A stretch of DNA of 64,000 nucleotides from Furcasterigmium furcatum (Eukaryota > Ascomycota > Sordariomycetes > Glomerellales > Plectosphaerellaceae). Under the pieces are notes generated by a model. That model had not been told where the DNA came from and ran no database searches. It saw nothing but the letters and a program-made list of their open reading frames with translations. The first letter of the stretch is position 1. Every line of letters starts with the position of its first letter. The translations under genes and the position numbers were made by a program. Below, in pieces: positions 1 to 10,410 of the stretch. Location: NCBI GenBank assembly GCA_001599815.1, contig BCIA01000005.1, positions 3,666,472 to 3,730,471 on the forward strand. Reading direction: 5' to 3'.

Positions 1-599
1 TCACCTCGCCGTCCTCGCCCGGCCCCGTCCCCGCCGTCCCGCACCCGGAGACCTGCACCCTCTCCACCGCCTCCCTCCCCTCCGGCCGCGTCTCCGCGCG
101 CATGGTCTACCTCAAGGAGCTCGACGCCTCGGGCGGCTTCGTCGTGTACACCAACCTCGGCACCTCGCGCAAGGCGGCCGACCTCGCCACGAACCCCCAC
201 GCCTCGCTCGTCTTCTGGTGGGAGGCCCTGCAGCGCCAGGTCCGCGTCGAGGGGCGCGCCGCGCGGCTCACGCGCGAGGAGAGCCAGGCCTACTTCGACA
301 CCCGCGTGCGGGGGAGCAGGGTCGGCGCGTGGGCGAGCCGGCAGAGCCAGGTCCTCGTGCCCGAGGGCGGGAGCGGGGACGACGATGGCCGCGCGCAGCT
401 AGAGGGGTGGGTGAAGGAGGCGGAGGGGCGGTTTGCGTCGGAGGAGCAGATCCCCGTGCCCGAGTTCTGGGGCGGCCTGCGCATCGTCCCGGATAGGGTG
501 GAGTTCTGGCAGGGCAGGGAGAACAGGCTGCATGATCGGTTTACGTACGAGAAGCAGGAGGACGGAGAGGGGTGGACGCTAGAGAGGTTGAGTCCTTAG
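1..599 (+). CDS. PDX3: Pyridoxamine 5'-phosphate oxidase, 5'-truncated by window edge
   Basis: FMN-dependent oxidase that makes pyridoxal 5'-phosphate from pyridoxamine- or pyridoxine-phosphate (vitamin B6 salvage, cytosol). The frame is open from base 3 to a TAG at 597-599 and gives 198 visible residues; the start lies to the left of the window. Family signatures are visible in order: GRVSARMVYLKELD, then GFVVYTNLGTSRKAADL (FMN/PLP-binding strand-loop), then LVFWWEALQRQVRVEG, and the typical C-terminal block FWQGRENRLHDRFTY ending in RLSP. A low-complexity Pro/Ser/Val stretch precedes the first signature. There is an insertion of about 20 acidic/Gly residues (around SGDDDGRAQLEGW) in the middle, as in other fungal members. 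No intron is visible in this part. Its 3' end faces the cyclin gene. The ATG at 102 is internal and should not be taken as the start. Confidence 0.93.
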   Translation, partial: TSPSSPGPVPAVPHPETCTLSTASLPSGRVSARMVYLKELDASGGFVVYTNLGTSRKAADLATNPHASLVFWWEALQRQVRVEGRAARLTREESQAYFDTRVRGSRVGAWASRQSQVLVPEGGSGDDDGRAQLEGWVKEAEGRFASEEQIPVPEFWGGLRIVPDRVEFWQGRENRLHDRFTYEKQEDGEGWTLERLSP

Positions 600-1034
600 A
601 CATGCATCACGGAGCGAGTGTGGTCCGAAAGATAGTAGAGAGAGAGACAGAGCGCAAGTGTCGAATAGCATTAAACAATAGGGTATGTGCGCGTTGACCG
701 AGATGCGAAACCCCCCCTGACGATGCCTCCAAAGTATCAACCCCTAAATATGCAAGCCCGTGATAACGCCAACCCTGATATACCGTTCCCTTCCCATCCT
801 GAAATCCCATTGACCGGAAAAAACAACCAGATCCCAAATAGCAATGCAGTCGAAGAACGGGGCTCCCGTGGAAGACTCCCGCGTATAGACAAGTCGGAAT
901 GGAGGTAGGTAGGTATGAAAAGCAATGCCGGCTAATGCTGTTCCGAGACCATGGGTATTACCAAAGACCAAAATTGTGTGAACGGGCAAGGGGTGTGTCG
1001 TAAATGCATGCGAGGATGCAGAGCATGGAATGCC
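600..1034. other. Convergent intergenic stretch, 3'UTRs only
   Basis: This 435-nt stretch lies between the PDX3 stop and the cyclin stop. It is lower in GC than the flanking genes and holds only short overlapping open frames. Nothing beyond 3' untranslated sequence can be supported. Confidence 0.6.
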
Positions 1035-2065
1035 TCACGCGTGCGAGGCCGCCTCTTCTCCAACGGTCGACAGCGCCTTGACGAGGGCCGGGCGCTGGAG
1101 CGTCAGGTAGTCGTTGCTGGGGTTTGCACTGTCCTCCTCCTCGTACAGCGGCGTCTCGACGGGCGTCAGCTGCAGACCGAGCCCCATGACGGCGGAGCCA
1201 ACGCTCATGCTCTTGCTCTTGCTGTGCTGCTTCCCGGCGGCGGCGGTCAGGTGACGGTGGCTCACTGCAGGCGGCGGCCCGCGGGTCGGTCCCCTGTGGC
1301 GTGCGGCAAACTGCATGTCCACGAGGGTCTCGGCGATCAAATCCTCGTCATCGGCGAGGGGCTTGATGCGCCAATTGAGATTCTCGCAGATGACGCGCTC
1401 GGTGACGTTCAGCTGGGCGCAGGACCAGACGTTGCGTCCCCACGCGGCGCAGAAGTACGAAGTCGAGTCGTGCATGTCGTTGGTGAACTTGGACGCAATG
1501 ACGAGGGCGGCGAGGATGATGAGCTCGGGCTGGACCGAGTCGATGTGCAGCTGGCCCTGCTGGAGGAAAGGCCCGGCGACGGAGTGCCGCTTGGTGGGCG
1601 AGGCGAAGAGGTCGGGGATCAGGGGGCACTGGAGGCGCCAGCTCAGGGCAAACCTCGAGTTGAGGGAGTCGAGGATGCAGGCGGCCAGGGCCACGGCCTC
1701 GAGGGGCAACTCTGTCCTGCTTAGAAGAGCCTGTACGAGAGGCGCGGATGGCGTCATGAGGGAGGCCGAGGCCGGTACGAGGTTGGCGAGGTGCGTGGCA
1801 GGGCCTGTATTTTGGGGAAGAGAAAGCGGTCAGCAAATGGTGGTCAGAGGCAGGCGAGTGAGCATTAGCAGGCGGACGTACCGAGGAACTTGTCGTGCAG
1901 CGGCTCGCCATCCTCCAATGGCGCCCTCGGGCTCTGATCGGCAGACGAGTTGCGGGAGGAGGGCGGCGGTGTGGGGAGGTTGGACAGGGGCCGGTAGGTG
2001 AAGTAGTGATCGTCCAAGTACTCGTCGTCGAACGAGTCGATCGGGTCTCGTGCCACCATGCCCAT
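1035..2065 (-). CDS. Cyclin-domain protein, PCL/Pho80-like
   Basis: Two exons, 2065-1882 and 1804-1035, with a 77-nt intron (donor GTACGT, acceptor ATACAG); 317 aa. The cyclin box is at about residues 85-205: the LEAVALAACILDSLN helix, PELIILAALVIASKFTND (the conserved cyclin core of PCL-type proteins) and LNVTERVICENLNWRI. Such cyclins bind Pho85/Cdk5-type kinases in the nucleus and cytoplasm. The N-terminal segment is acidic and Ser/Pro-rich (DSFDDEYLDDHYFTYRPLSN, then PTPPPSS), which looks like a regulatory, degradable tail. The C-terminal 90 residues are low-complexity. I chose the ATG at 2065; an in-frame ATG at 2200 would add 45 mostly charged residues and falls in a CT-rich, UTR-like stretch. 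The exact kinase partner and PCL subgroup cannot be read from the sequence. Confidence 0.85.
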
Positions 2066-5000
2066 CTTGTCTGTGTCTTCTCTCGCTCTCGCTCTCTCTC
2101 CGTCTCTGTCGTCGGTGCTGGTGTTTGTTTGGTGGTGTCGTTTGGCGAGCAAGTCAAGTCCTTCAAGGTCCGAGTGGTTCGATCTGGCCGGCTCTTCCAA
2201 TCCGCAGTCCTGGTGTGCACGAAGGGGTGCTGCTCATATTTGTACGAATGCAGAGGCCGTTCCCGAGGAGTCGAAGCCGAGGGTCTCTGGTATGGTGGTG
2301 AGGAATGCTGGGTTCCTCGAAGCGGTCTGCGGGCGTATGACGTGAAGGGTCGAGGTTGGGGAAGCGCGGTCGGGTGTCGAGGGAGCTCGCCGGGGATTTA
2401 TATTTACTAGAGGCACCTCGAGTCTTATGTATGGAGTCGGTAGGGAGGGAGGGAAAGCTGATGGGATGGGCCCCAGGCCTCGGCGAGCGAGCTGGGGCCG
2501 GGGTGTGAGGTGGTTGCGGAGAACGGGCAGGAAAATACGAGCATCGCCCACCGTGGGAAGGAAAATAGGGGAGGAGGTACTTCCGCCGGAGGTTGCCCTG
2601 TGTTAGGTGGTCCTGGTGGTGGTGCGCAAGGTTCGTCCAGCGGTCCAGAGTCGGTACTTAGGTCAAGTGGCTCTAAATTCAGGAGCGGGAGGCTGAAGGT
2701 GGCCGCGCGCTGTCCTGGCCTGGATCGGGCAGGTACTTCCCGTCCGACGCTGATCTGGGTGCTCGACCAGGTACCTCGCCCTGTTTGGCTCGGCGATTTC
2801 CAGCTACCCGACCATCTCACAGGGCCTGGGCTTCAGGCTCTTTCAGGCGTTTTTAGTTGCCGCACGGCGCTGAGCCTGCCCTGCCCTGCGCGGGCTGCCC
2901 TGTCTAAAACAGGCCGCAGCGCTAGACGGCTTGGGCACTGGCGCGGGCTGTCTGCTTGCCCGAGCGATGGCGCAGCGGGTTTGCCGGGGTGGACCCCAGG
3001 GGACTTTTTGGGTGGGCCCCAGGCATGGCGTCAGGGGTTGGGAATCCGCTTTGCATCTCGGCCATCCAGTGCGCCGTGGGCACGCCTTTCTCTTTCCGTC
3101 CAGCTTTGTGCATCACCAACAAGGCCCGAGACATGCGGTGCCTCCCTCGGGAATTATCATCATGATCACCATCGCCAACTATCAGACGGCCACGTATTAT
3201 GGATGTAGAAGATCTCGGACCTTCGACCAGTCTTCTCGTATCACACTCGGATGCGTCCCGTGACACACACCCCTTCTTTGAATTTTGATGGGCGAGCCGG
3301 AGAAAACACCAGACCAGCAGAGACGGCGCCGAGTCTTTGCCCGCACCATTGCGAGCCCGTCTCCCCCGTCTCCCCAGAACCGCGCATCCCTCCGTCATCA
3401 TTGACGTGGCATTGGAAAAGCCGCAGAGCCGGCCGTCCAGGATGCTTGCGGAGTCGGGGACATACCAAGTATTATACTGGTCCTTCTATTTGCCGCTCGG
3501 GGCTACACGCAGCCTGACGCATGAACGAACCTCTGATGCCATTGACCGACGCTTACCGGCTCCTCAATGCTGTGCGTCTCCAGCATTCCCGTCTTGTCAG
3601 GGGGGAGAGCGACGATCCTTGCACGACAAGAGGCGGGCCCACGCCGCAAGCGCATCACTGATCAGATCATCATCGACCGACCCGGCTGGCATGCCAAATA
3701 ATGCCAGGAGCCGTCGTCAGTCCAGCAAAAGAACAAGTTCAGGGGACAGGGCTTCACGGGCTCGTCCACCAGACAAGGCAACCCATGCGCTGCTCTCTCT
3801 CGCTGACATCAGTGGATCGGCCAAGCCAGCCACCACAACGCCAGAGGCAGATTCACGACGCCTCCCTGTCCTCTCGTCCCGGCCGACGTCCATTTGCTGC
3901 GCGACGGGGACGAAGTTTGAACATTGCAATTGTCAACTTTGACAGGCAGCAGCCGGTTGCAGCCGGTGCAACTGTCTCGGAATAACATACCGCGAGAGAC
4001 GAGACATACCTAACGGTCAGACATGCAGCACCGAGAACCACAACGGCGCATCTCAGATCCAACGTATTACCCCGGCCGGCCCTGTCAATATCCAGAGTCC
4101 CTGAAAGCCATCGACAACAAGCGAGATGGCCCGGGGTACTTGAGACAGCTTCAATATTGCGGCCTTTATTTACGGACGGACGCCCCAGATACACCAAGGG
4201 AAGGGATGGCGAGCTAGCCATTGATTGCTCAATGGGCTTCACACCGCTCATCCCCAAGCTGCCTGCCTGTCTCTTCGTCCACCGACCTGCATTCAATAGG
4301 CGTAGGCGCCAAGCATCGTGCGCGGGCCGAAAGAAGCGACCCCGAAACTGACGAGTCGCAGCGCGGATTGGACATCACGACATTGGCCCTGCTGCGACGG
4401 ACACATTACCGTGTACATACTTATGTACTCTTCGCCGTGCACATGAGGCTCGTTCGTGTTCAATCGTGCCCCCCGGATATAAGCGAGCCTCGGATCATGA
4501 ACCACTTTTGCTTCTCCCGCCGGCGGCCCACCGTCGCTGCATCGAACACGATCCCCTAAAGCAAAGGCCTGAACCCTGGACCTTGCCACCCGAGATCCAT
4601 CCCCCCAAAATAAAACGAAAAGACAGAGATCTTGCATCTGCTCGCTCCAAGGCCGATCGTAATTTTGCCGAGCCCGGCACATCGTTCGACTGGGCGCCTG
4701 ACTGGATTTCCTTCACTTACATCCAGCCATATGTGCATGTTGCACGACACACTCCAACTCCGTGATGCAGTGGTTCGACGTGCGCATTTTTCCTTGCCTC
4801 GCGCTACGACCTGCAGGTTCCACGGCAGCCAGGCTTTCCTTCTTGTCGCCGGGCCGGCGAGTTCGGACGGACTAGCTCGCGATGCCCCTGAGCCCTGGAA
4901 GTTGCCGACCACTGCGTCCAGACCAAAGGTCGTGGTACAGCCGTCTTTGACGCAACTTCATCTTCAGGTTTGCGTTGGGCCGGACGCCATCCCATGAACT

Positions 5001-6212
5001 TGATACAGCGCGCTAGGCCTCTTCAGGGACGGCAGTCGCCAGGAGCCTGGAACGCAGACAACGTCGACTGAACATTCCCGGCGCCCCCCAGTGGCACGTC
5101 TTGAGCCTCCGACTATACCTCTCCCGGCGGTCTCTAGCGACGGGACCTCCCTCGCTCGTCAGAAACGGCCACGCTTTAGCATCGATCTGCCATCGGGCCT
5201 CGACTCACTTGTTGGTTTGCACTAATTGGCGGGACGTTCTGGGCCCCAAGGGTCTGGGTCTCTCAGGAAACATCAAGACAGAAGTGTCAACAGCTCCAGA
5301 CTCGAGGCGGCCGTTTTCAGCCGCAGAACATGCCGGTAATGCAGCACAGTGACATCAGCTCGCAGGCGGTTTTTTCTTCGCTCGGCACTTTTCTCACTGT
5401 GCACCATGTTACCAGAGTCCAGGATTTCCGGGGAACGTCTCGCTCGGGAGGCTGGACCCTGCGCGACGGTTCCTTTGTTCCCCTAGACCGAGGTGCCTGG
5501 GCCCCTCCTAGTTCCCGCCAACAGGGCTTCGTCCCTCAGCTCAGGCTGAGTCTGACGTTTTGAGCGGTGGCGCCATCTGCGGGCGGGCGACCTTTGCGAA
5601 GGTGGCCAAGGAAAGGTCCGATCGTGGAGGCCTGGGCGCAGCCTGCATGTCGTGCGGATGTGGTGAAGGGTGATTGGCGACGGGGCAATGAATCAGATTG
5701 CAAGTCGAGAGGGCCCTTGTGTGTGGTCGATTTACGCATCATCAGATGACCATATGTAAGCTGGTGGCGGCGGAGCCATTGGAAAGTGCTGAAGATGAGG
5801 TTGATTTGATTCCTCCAGTGTCAGTCAGCCAAGGCTGCGTTGAGGTGTGGAAGCTGGCTCACCTCTTGTAACACAGAGACTTCCAGCCCATCACCAAAAT
5901 ATTCACAGCAGATTGTCTCATCGACCAGTTCATAAAATGTCTTTCTCATGATTCTACTGACTCCAGAGCTGCGGAAGGCCCAAGCTTCTCATGCAAGCTC
6001 CGTATATGATATCTCCATGCACACCGTTGTCCTGCGCCGTATGAAAATAGCAACATGAATCATCCCAGAGATCGCACCCGGCCCGAGGCCGGGCGTCTCG
6101 CGTGTATCACGGCCTGGTGCCCTCTCGAGGGTCACTCACCCAGGACTTTGCATTATTCCGCGCCACCTCCCCACCCCCGTCTGCCCTAGGGGGCATTGAT
6201 GCTGTCCGATAC
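2066..6212. other. 4.1 kb intergenic region, no supportable gene
   Basis: The first few hundred bases are the CT-rich leader and promoter of the cyclin gene (CTCGCTCTC runs near 2080-2110). Beyond that I see only short overlapping open frames on both strands, with no conserved motif, signal peptide or plausible splice chain. The longest, about 200 codons at 3337-3942, is Ser/Arg/Pro-rich and unlike a protein. Base composition stays GC-rich with no AT-rich decay, so there is no obvious dead transposon either. Confidence 0.5.
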
Positions 6213-6773
6213 TTATTTGCCGAGGATGATGTTGTTGGCTGAGGAGATGCTTGTTAGTGCCTGGCTACGTGCGGACGTGCGGAAAGGATGAGACTTACTG
6301 GGCTGCCCGGCGATGAGCTCGATCTGGGGGACGACGTCGCGGCCGATGAAGCCGCCCAGGTTCACGCCATGCAGGTTCTGGATGAGGCCGAGGTTGAGGC
6401 CGCCCAGCTGCAGGCGGGCCAGGTCGAGGTTGTTGAAGAGACCCTGGCGCTGGAAGTTGATGATGGTGTTGAGCTGCTGCAGCTGGAGGAGAGCGTGGAG
6501 GTCGAACTGCTGGGCGTTGAAGAGGTGCTGGAAGGCGATGAGGTTGAGGTTGTTGACCTGTCCGAGCTGATTGAAGATGTTGAGGTCGACCTGGTTGAGG
6601 CGGAGGAGGTAGTTCAGGTCGACCTGCTGGAAGCCGCGGAGGCCGTTGAGGCCGGAGATGTCGATGTTGCGGGTCTCCAGGGCGGGAAGCTCAGCGGGCT
6701 CCTGGGCGACGGGTGCCGGGGCGGCGGAGGCGAAGGCCGCGAGGGTGGCGGTGAAGATGGTGGTGAACTTCAT
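6213..6773 (-). CDS. Small secreted Leu/Asn/Gln-rich repeat protein (LNQ-1)
   Basis: Two coding exons, 6773-6299 and a 26-nt terminal exon 6238-6213, separated by a 60-nt intron (GTAAGT...CTCAG); 166 aa ending in TNNIILGK. Residues 1-18 form a signal peptide (MKFTTIFTATLAAFASAAPA), followed by a short Pro/Glu-rich spacer. From about residue 35 the protein is a repetitive Leu/Asn/Gln array with an irregular period of about 11-13 residues, for example VDLNYLLRLNQ, VDLNIFNQLGQ and FDLHALLQLQQ, lacking Cys and nearly lacking charge. I do not recognise the family. A solenoid, amyloid-like or surface-active secreted protein is an inference. The gene downstream of its promoter (8743-9348, same strand) encodes a relative. 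Its 5'UTR contains its own intron and a TATA box lies about 335 nt upstream of the ATG. Confidence 0.8.
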   Translation of the reverse strand: MKFTTIFTATLAAFASAAPAPVAQEPAELPALETRNIDISGLNGLRGFQQVDLNYLLRLNQVDLNIFNQLGQVNNLNLIAFQHLFNAQQFDLHALLQLQQLNTIINFQRQGLFNNLDLARLQLGGLNLGLIQNLHGVNLGGFIGRDVVPQIELIAGQPSKSHPFRTSARSQALTSISSANNIILGK

Positions 6774-6920
6774 GGTGTCGGTTGGGAAAGTGAGGGTGAT
6801 GATACTCAGGGGGTCCGGTATGGAAATTAAGGAGTGGATGAGGTAGAGTGATTGTTTGGACTGAGCACAGCTCTGGATGTCAAAGATCGATGGGAAAGAC
6901 TGGATGAATTAAGAGCACAG

Positions 6921-6978
6921 CTGGGAGTTGGTTAGTCGGGTGATCTTCAGGGGGATCCAATGCTTCTGGGGAGCTCAC
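6921..6978 (-). other. 5'UTR intron of LNQ-1
   Basis: A 58-nt intron-like segment in the leader: donor GTGAGC after AG, branch-like CGACTAACC, acceptor CTCCCAG. It lies between the TATA box and the ATG of the LNQ-1 gene. Confidence 0.55.
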
Positions 6979-7107
6979 CTCGAAAATGAAGGAATGGAAG
7001 TGAAGAGAAAATGAACGGGACCGGCCACACTGGTGTTGATTGATGTCTCTGTGATGGGATGAGGAGTGGAGAGAAGAAGACTGACCTTTGGCAAGAAGCC
7101 CGGCGTC

Positions 7108-7113
7108 TTTATA
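7108..7113 (-). promoter_or_regulatory. TATA box of LNQ-1
   Basis: TATAAA read on the minus strand, about 335 nt upstream of the ATG at 6773, with a leader of reasonable length that includes one intron. Confidence 0.5.
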
Positions 7114-8742
7114 CACACGACTTCCCGCCTCTTGGGACGGCTCGACCAACTGCCGTCACCGTCGGAGTGGACCATCTCGTCAGGAAGCGGAGAGGCGTCC
7201 ACGGACCGTCGGCGACCCGGGGCCTCGGATGGGTCTCGCAGGGGAGCGGGAGAGGGCGACGAGGCGCGCTAATCCATCGTCGGCTGCCCGGAAGCAAACA
7301 ACATAAAACATCAGAAACAAGGCATCACGGAGTGAGCCGGCAGCAGGGCGCTTAGACGCTCTATTGGCCTGCTAGGGCACTTGGCGATTCGGCCTCCCAT
7401 GGCGAGTCGAGAAAATCAGGCCAGTCCAACGCTTGGCTGAAGATGTTCCTGCTTCGGCACTCGGAGAATGGGTGATCACTGCGCTTCAACCCCGGCATGT
7501 TTGAGTGAAAGGTTTGAATATCTCCGAGGTTGGCCGTTGGGGGCCTGGCCACAGCCAAGCAGCAGGAGGCAATTCGCAAGTCGCCAGGGTCAGGTCGTCA
7601 TGGGATACTGCCCGAGCCCTGACAGGGTTGACAGGTAGTAAGCTTAACTGTGAGCTCCTATCGACAGCATATCGGCGGTCCGAGAGCGGTGTTTGCATCC
7701 ATGCCGAGCCGTCACCAGCCAACACCGACAACGCCCAGCCACGAACGTCTGAAGTCGGAGACGCGGAGAGGGTTCTGGGGCAAATACCAGTCCGCTTTTG
7801 ATGCGCCGAGGGAACGGCGGGTGCAACTGAAACTCTTTCTAGGTCACGGTACATGGGCAGTTCGGCCCAAGGAGGTCGCGAGGTCGCATTGTAAAGGGGA
7901 AGTTCAGGTGAATGCAGTGAAGGGGCCACCGTCCGATGGAGTCGGCATGTTTGGCAGGTGGAGACGGGCCCCAGGATCCTTGGTCGTGATTGGGTACCGT
8001 TCGTCTTAAGAGGCTCATTTAAGGTTTAGCCTGGACGCACGGGTTCAAAGGCGTCTTTTCTGCCGGTTTCTGCGTCCGTGTCGATCGAGCTGCCAGAGTC
8101 TGAACCCCTTGTCACCGCTGTCATCCCATTCGCCGTGGGGCCCTGTCACCCCCCGTTCTTGCGACGACATCTGTCAGTCAAGCCTGGGTGCCTAGACGTT
8201 ACACCGCCCCTGGTGCTCGGAGGTCATGCTCTTCCGGGCGATCAAATCAGCGTTGATACCACGACGTCGATGCGACCTCGTCGTCCCCAAGGCGTCTCAT
8301 GGCAGGAGAGGAGCTCGATGATGATGAGATGGCATTACGGACGGAGAAGACGTCATGACTGGAATGGTTTCAGACGAACATCTGGGCACGACGCTGTGGT
8401 GTGGTGTCTCAAGCTGCCATCTCATCCGCCTGCGATATTGACGTGGGTAGCAGCTCTATGGCCGGGTCCCTTCCAAGCCCAGGGGCTCATCAGATTCGGT
8501 CACGAGGGGCGATGTTTACGCACACCCACCTGCTGGCCTGGTTTTCGTTGCCAGGCACCCCTCGAGTTCACGTCACTGGGCAGTTTTGAGCATTCCGCGT
8601 TTGAGAAGGTTCTTCAATTCATCCCATCTATCTGTGGTATACGATTACTCCGCCTCCAACCTCCTCTCTTGTGGTTTTATTTTCAAGCCAAAGCTGGGAG
8701 TCTGTTAGATCCATGCGTGCCCTGCACATCCATAGAGAATGT

Positions 8743-9348
8743 TCACTTACAGAGGTTGAGGTTGACGTTGTTCAGCAGCCTCCCCTGCTGGATCAGGGTG
8801 ATCATTTGGAACTGGTTGATGAGCCCCAGCGCCTGTAGCTGAGCGAGCTGCTGCAGCTGCGTGATCAGGGAGATCTGCTGGTTGATGCCGAGCTGTGCAA
8901 TGGCGTTGAGGTTGAAGAGGCCGTTCAGTCCCAGGCCCGCGATGAGGTTCTGCATGGTGTTCAGGAGGGCAAGCCTCTGGCGGTCCTGGCCGATCCTGTT
9001 GCGGTCGCGGTCGCGGTCGTTGATCATGTCATCCACGATCTGCTCATCGTCTCGCACCGCTTCCTCTCCCTCTTCGACCTGGTTTTCCTCCTCCTCGTCC
9101 TCCTCGTCCTGGTTCTCGTCCTCTTCGACCTGGTTCTCTTCTTCGGGGGCCTCCTCCTCAGGGGCTTCTTCCTCCTCGGGGGTTTCGTCGTCGCCAACGA
9201 CGACCCCAGCACCGCCGCAGTCGATAGGCTCGGTGGAGTTGACCTCAGCCTGGCGGATGGCCAGACCACGCCTGTGATGGGGCACCTGGGGGATGCTCAG
9301 GGCTGACACCAGGCCAGCAGCAAGGAGAAGGACAGTCGCAGACTTCAT
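8743..9348 (-). CDS. Secreted acidic plus Leu/Asn/Gln-repeat protein (LNQ-2)
   Basis: Single coding exon as called, 201 aa. The signal peptide is residues 1-17 (MKSATVLLLAAGLVSALS), followed by a basic PHHRRGLAIRQ segment resembling a Kex2-type propeptide end. Residues about 53-105 are extremely acidic (Glu/Asp with ENQVEE twice). An RDRDRNR linker follows, then a Leu/Asn/Gln-rich array (LGLNGLFNLNAIAQL, ITQLQQLAQLQALGLINQF) that resembles the array of LNQ-1 and ends in LLNNVNLNL like the QGLFNNLDL of LNQ-1. The stop comes two codons after a perfect donor motif (CTGTAAGTGA), so a short 3' exon cannot be excluded; the first acceptor giving a plausible 49-nt intron would extend the protein. No known family is recognised. 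Extracellular, probably co-evolved with LNQ-1. Confidence 0.78.
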   Translation of the reverse strand: MKSATVLLLAAGLVSALSIPQVPHHRRGLAIRQAEVNSTEPIDCGGAGVVVGDDETPEEEEAPEEEAPEEENQVEEDENQDEEDEEEENQVEEGEEAVRDDEQIVDDMINDRDRDRNRIGQDRQRLALLNTMQNLIAGLGLNGLFNLNAIAQLGINQQISLITQLQQLAQLQALGLINQFQMITLIQQGRLLNNVNLNLCK

Positions 9349-9371
9349 TTTGGGTATCTCAAAAGGAAAGA

Positions 9372-9423
9372 CTGGGGGTGAGGTCAGACAAGCGACGGGA
9401 CGACGGGGCCGCTCTGAACTTAC
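9372..9423 (-). other. 5'UTR intron of LNQ-2
   Basis: A 52-nt segment with donor GTAAGT, a CTGACC branch-like motif and acceptor CCCCCAG, immediately upstream of the ATG. It matches the leader-intron arrangement of LNQ-1. Confidence 0.6.
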
Positions 9424-9629
9424 ATTCTAAAGAAAGGATGAAATAATAATGCAGCAGGGAAGCGAAAGTTCAAAGAGCACAGCTAGATGTCCTTGTCAGT
9501 ACATTGTTGAGAGTGGAAGATAGACGCCTTTTACCTCTGAAAGAATGAATGAACAAGAAGAAGGGAAAAGAAGCTGGGATGTTTGGTGGTAGATGGGACG
9601 ACGAGACCTGGGTGACCGAGCAGCCAGTC

Positions 9630-9635
9630 TATATA
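9630..9635 (-). promoter_or_regulatory. TATA box of LNQ-2
   Basis: TATATA on the minus strand, about 285 nt upstream of the ATG at 9348, in the same relative place as the TATA box of LNQ-1. Confidence 0.5.
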
Positions 9636-10410
9636 CTTGGTGTCCTCGGCGTCTAGTTCCGCCAGCTCTGGGCCGTGCCTCGGCGGCAACGGCAGAGCTA
9701 GGTTCTGAAGCTGACGATACATGATCTTCACTTTAACATCAAGGTTATTCACAAGCTTGATGTGACTCAGGTTTCAGACGACTTTTGTCAGCCCGGGAGC
9801 CGGCCAGGCCTCAAAGGTCTCCGCCATGGCTGTGGATATGGGATGACAAGGTGTTGACAGCTTCCGTAACTGACATTGGGACCACTTGACAGCTGGGCGG
9901 CTGTCCAGGATGTCGCTGGGGGTGGATGGTGGATGGGTGGCCCAGGAGGCGTGATCGACCGGGCACGGGGACTCCGATGTCTCATCCGCAACATCGACCC
10001 GCGCTGCGCCTGGAGGGGCATACTTGATCGTCAACTGAAGAAACAAGTCAGTTGACCCTAGACTGTTCCGCAACTCTAAAGTCGTTGGCCCCGTCGGTTC
10101 CTTGTTCCTCGGCGAGCTCCTCTTCGCAGGTGCAGGGTTATCACCGGCCTGTCACGCTGCAAGTCTTCCACCCATTGAACCTGGCGCTCATGAAGAGGCC
10201 ATAGCTGAAAATGATCCTGGATGGTCCCTCTTAGGAGAACATGATGCCTATGGTACCCTCGGTAATTCGGCTTCTGCGGATGGCTCGAGTCGTCCATCCA
10301 TCCCCAGCATCGCATGGCACCTCAGCGGATGGCCCGCGAATTGATTCACCCTGCAATCCTGCCCAGCTTTTATGAATTTGGTTTTTTATTTTCCTTCGCC
10401 AATTATCGGG

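Larger units (their letters stand above)
6774..8742. other. Leader/promoter of LNQ-1 and downstream flank of LNQ-2
   Basis: From 6774 to about 7100 this is the leader of LNQ-1. From about 7120 to 8742 I see no gene. A 254-codon plus-strand frame at 8078-8842 starts at GTG, has no protein-like motif and runs into the opposite-strand coding sequence, so it is not called. Confidence 0.5.
9349..10410. other. Promoter of LNQ-2 and convergent flank, no gene seen
   Basis: The first 300 nt are the leader and core promoter of LNQ-2. The remainder to 10410 carries only short frames without protein character. Confidence 0.5.

Noticed and set aside
8078..8842. 254-codon plus-strand frame
   Set aside because: GTG start, no protein-like features, overlaps the end of LNQ-2 on the other strand.
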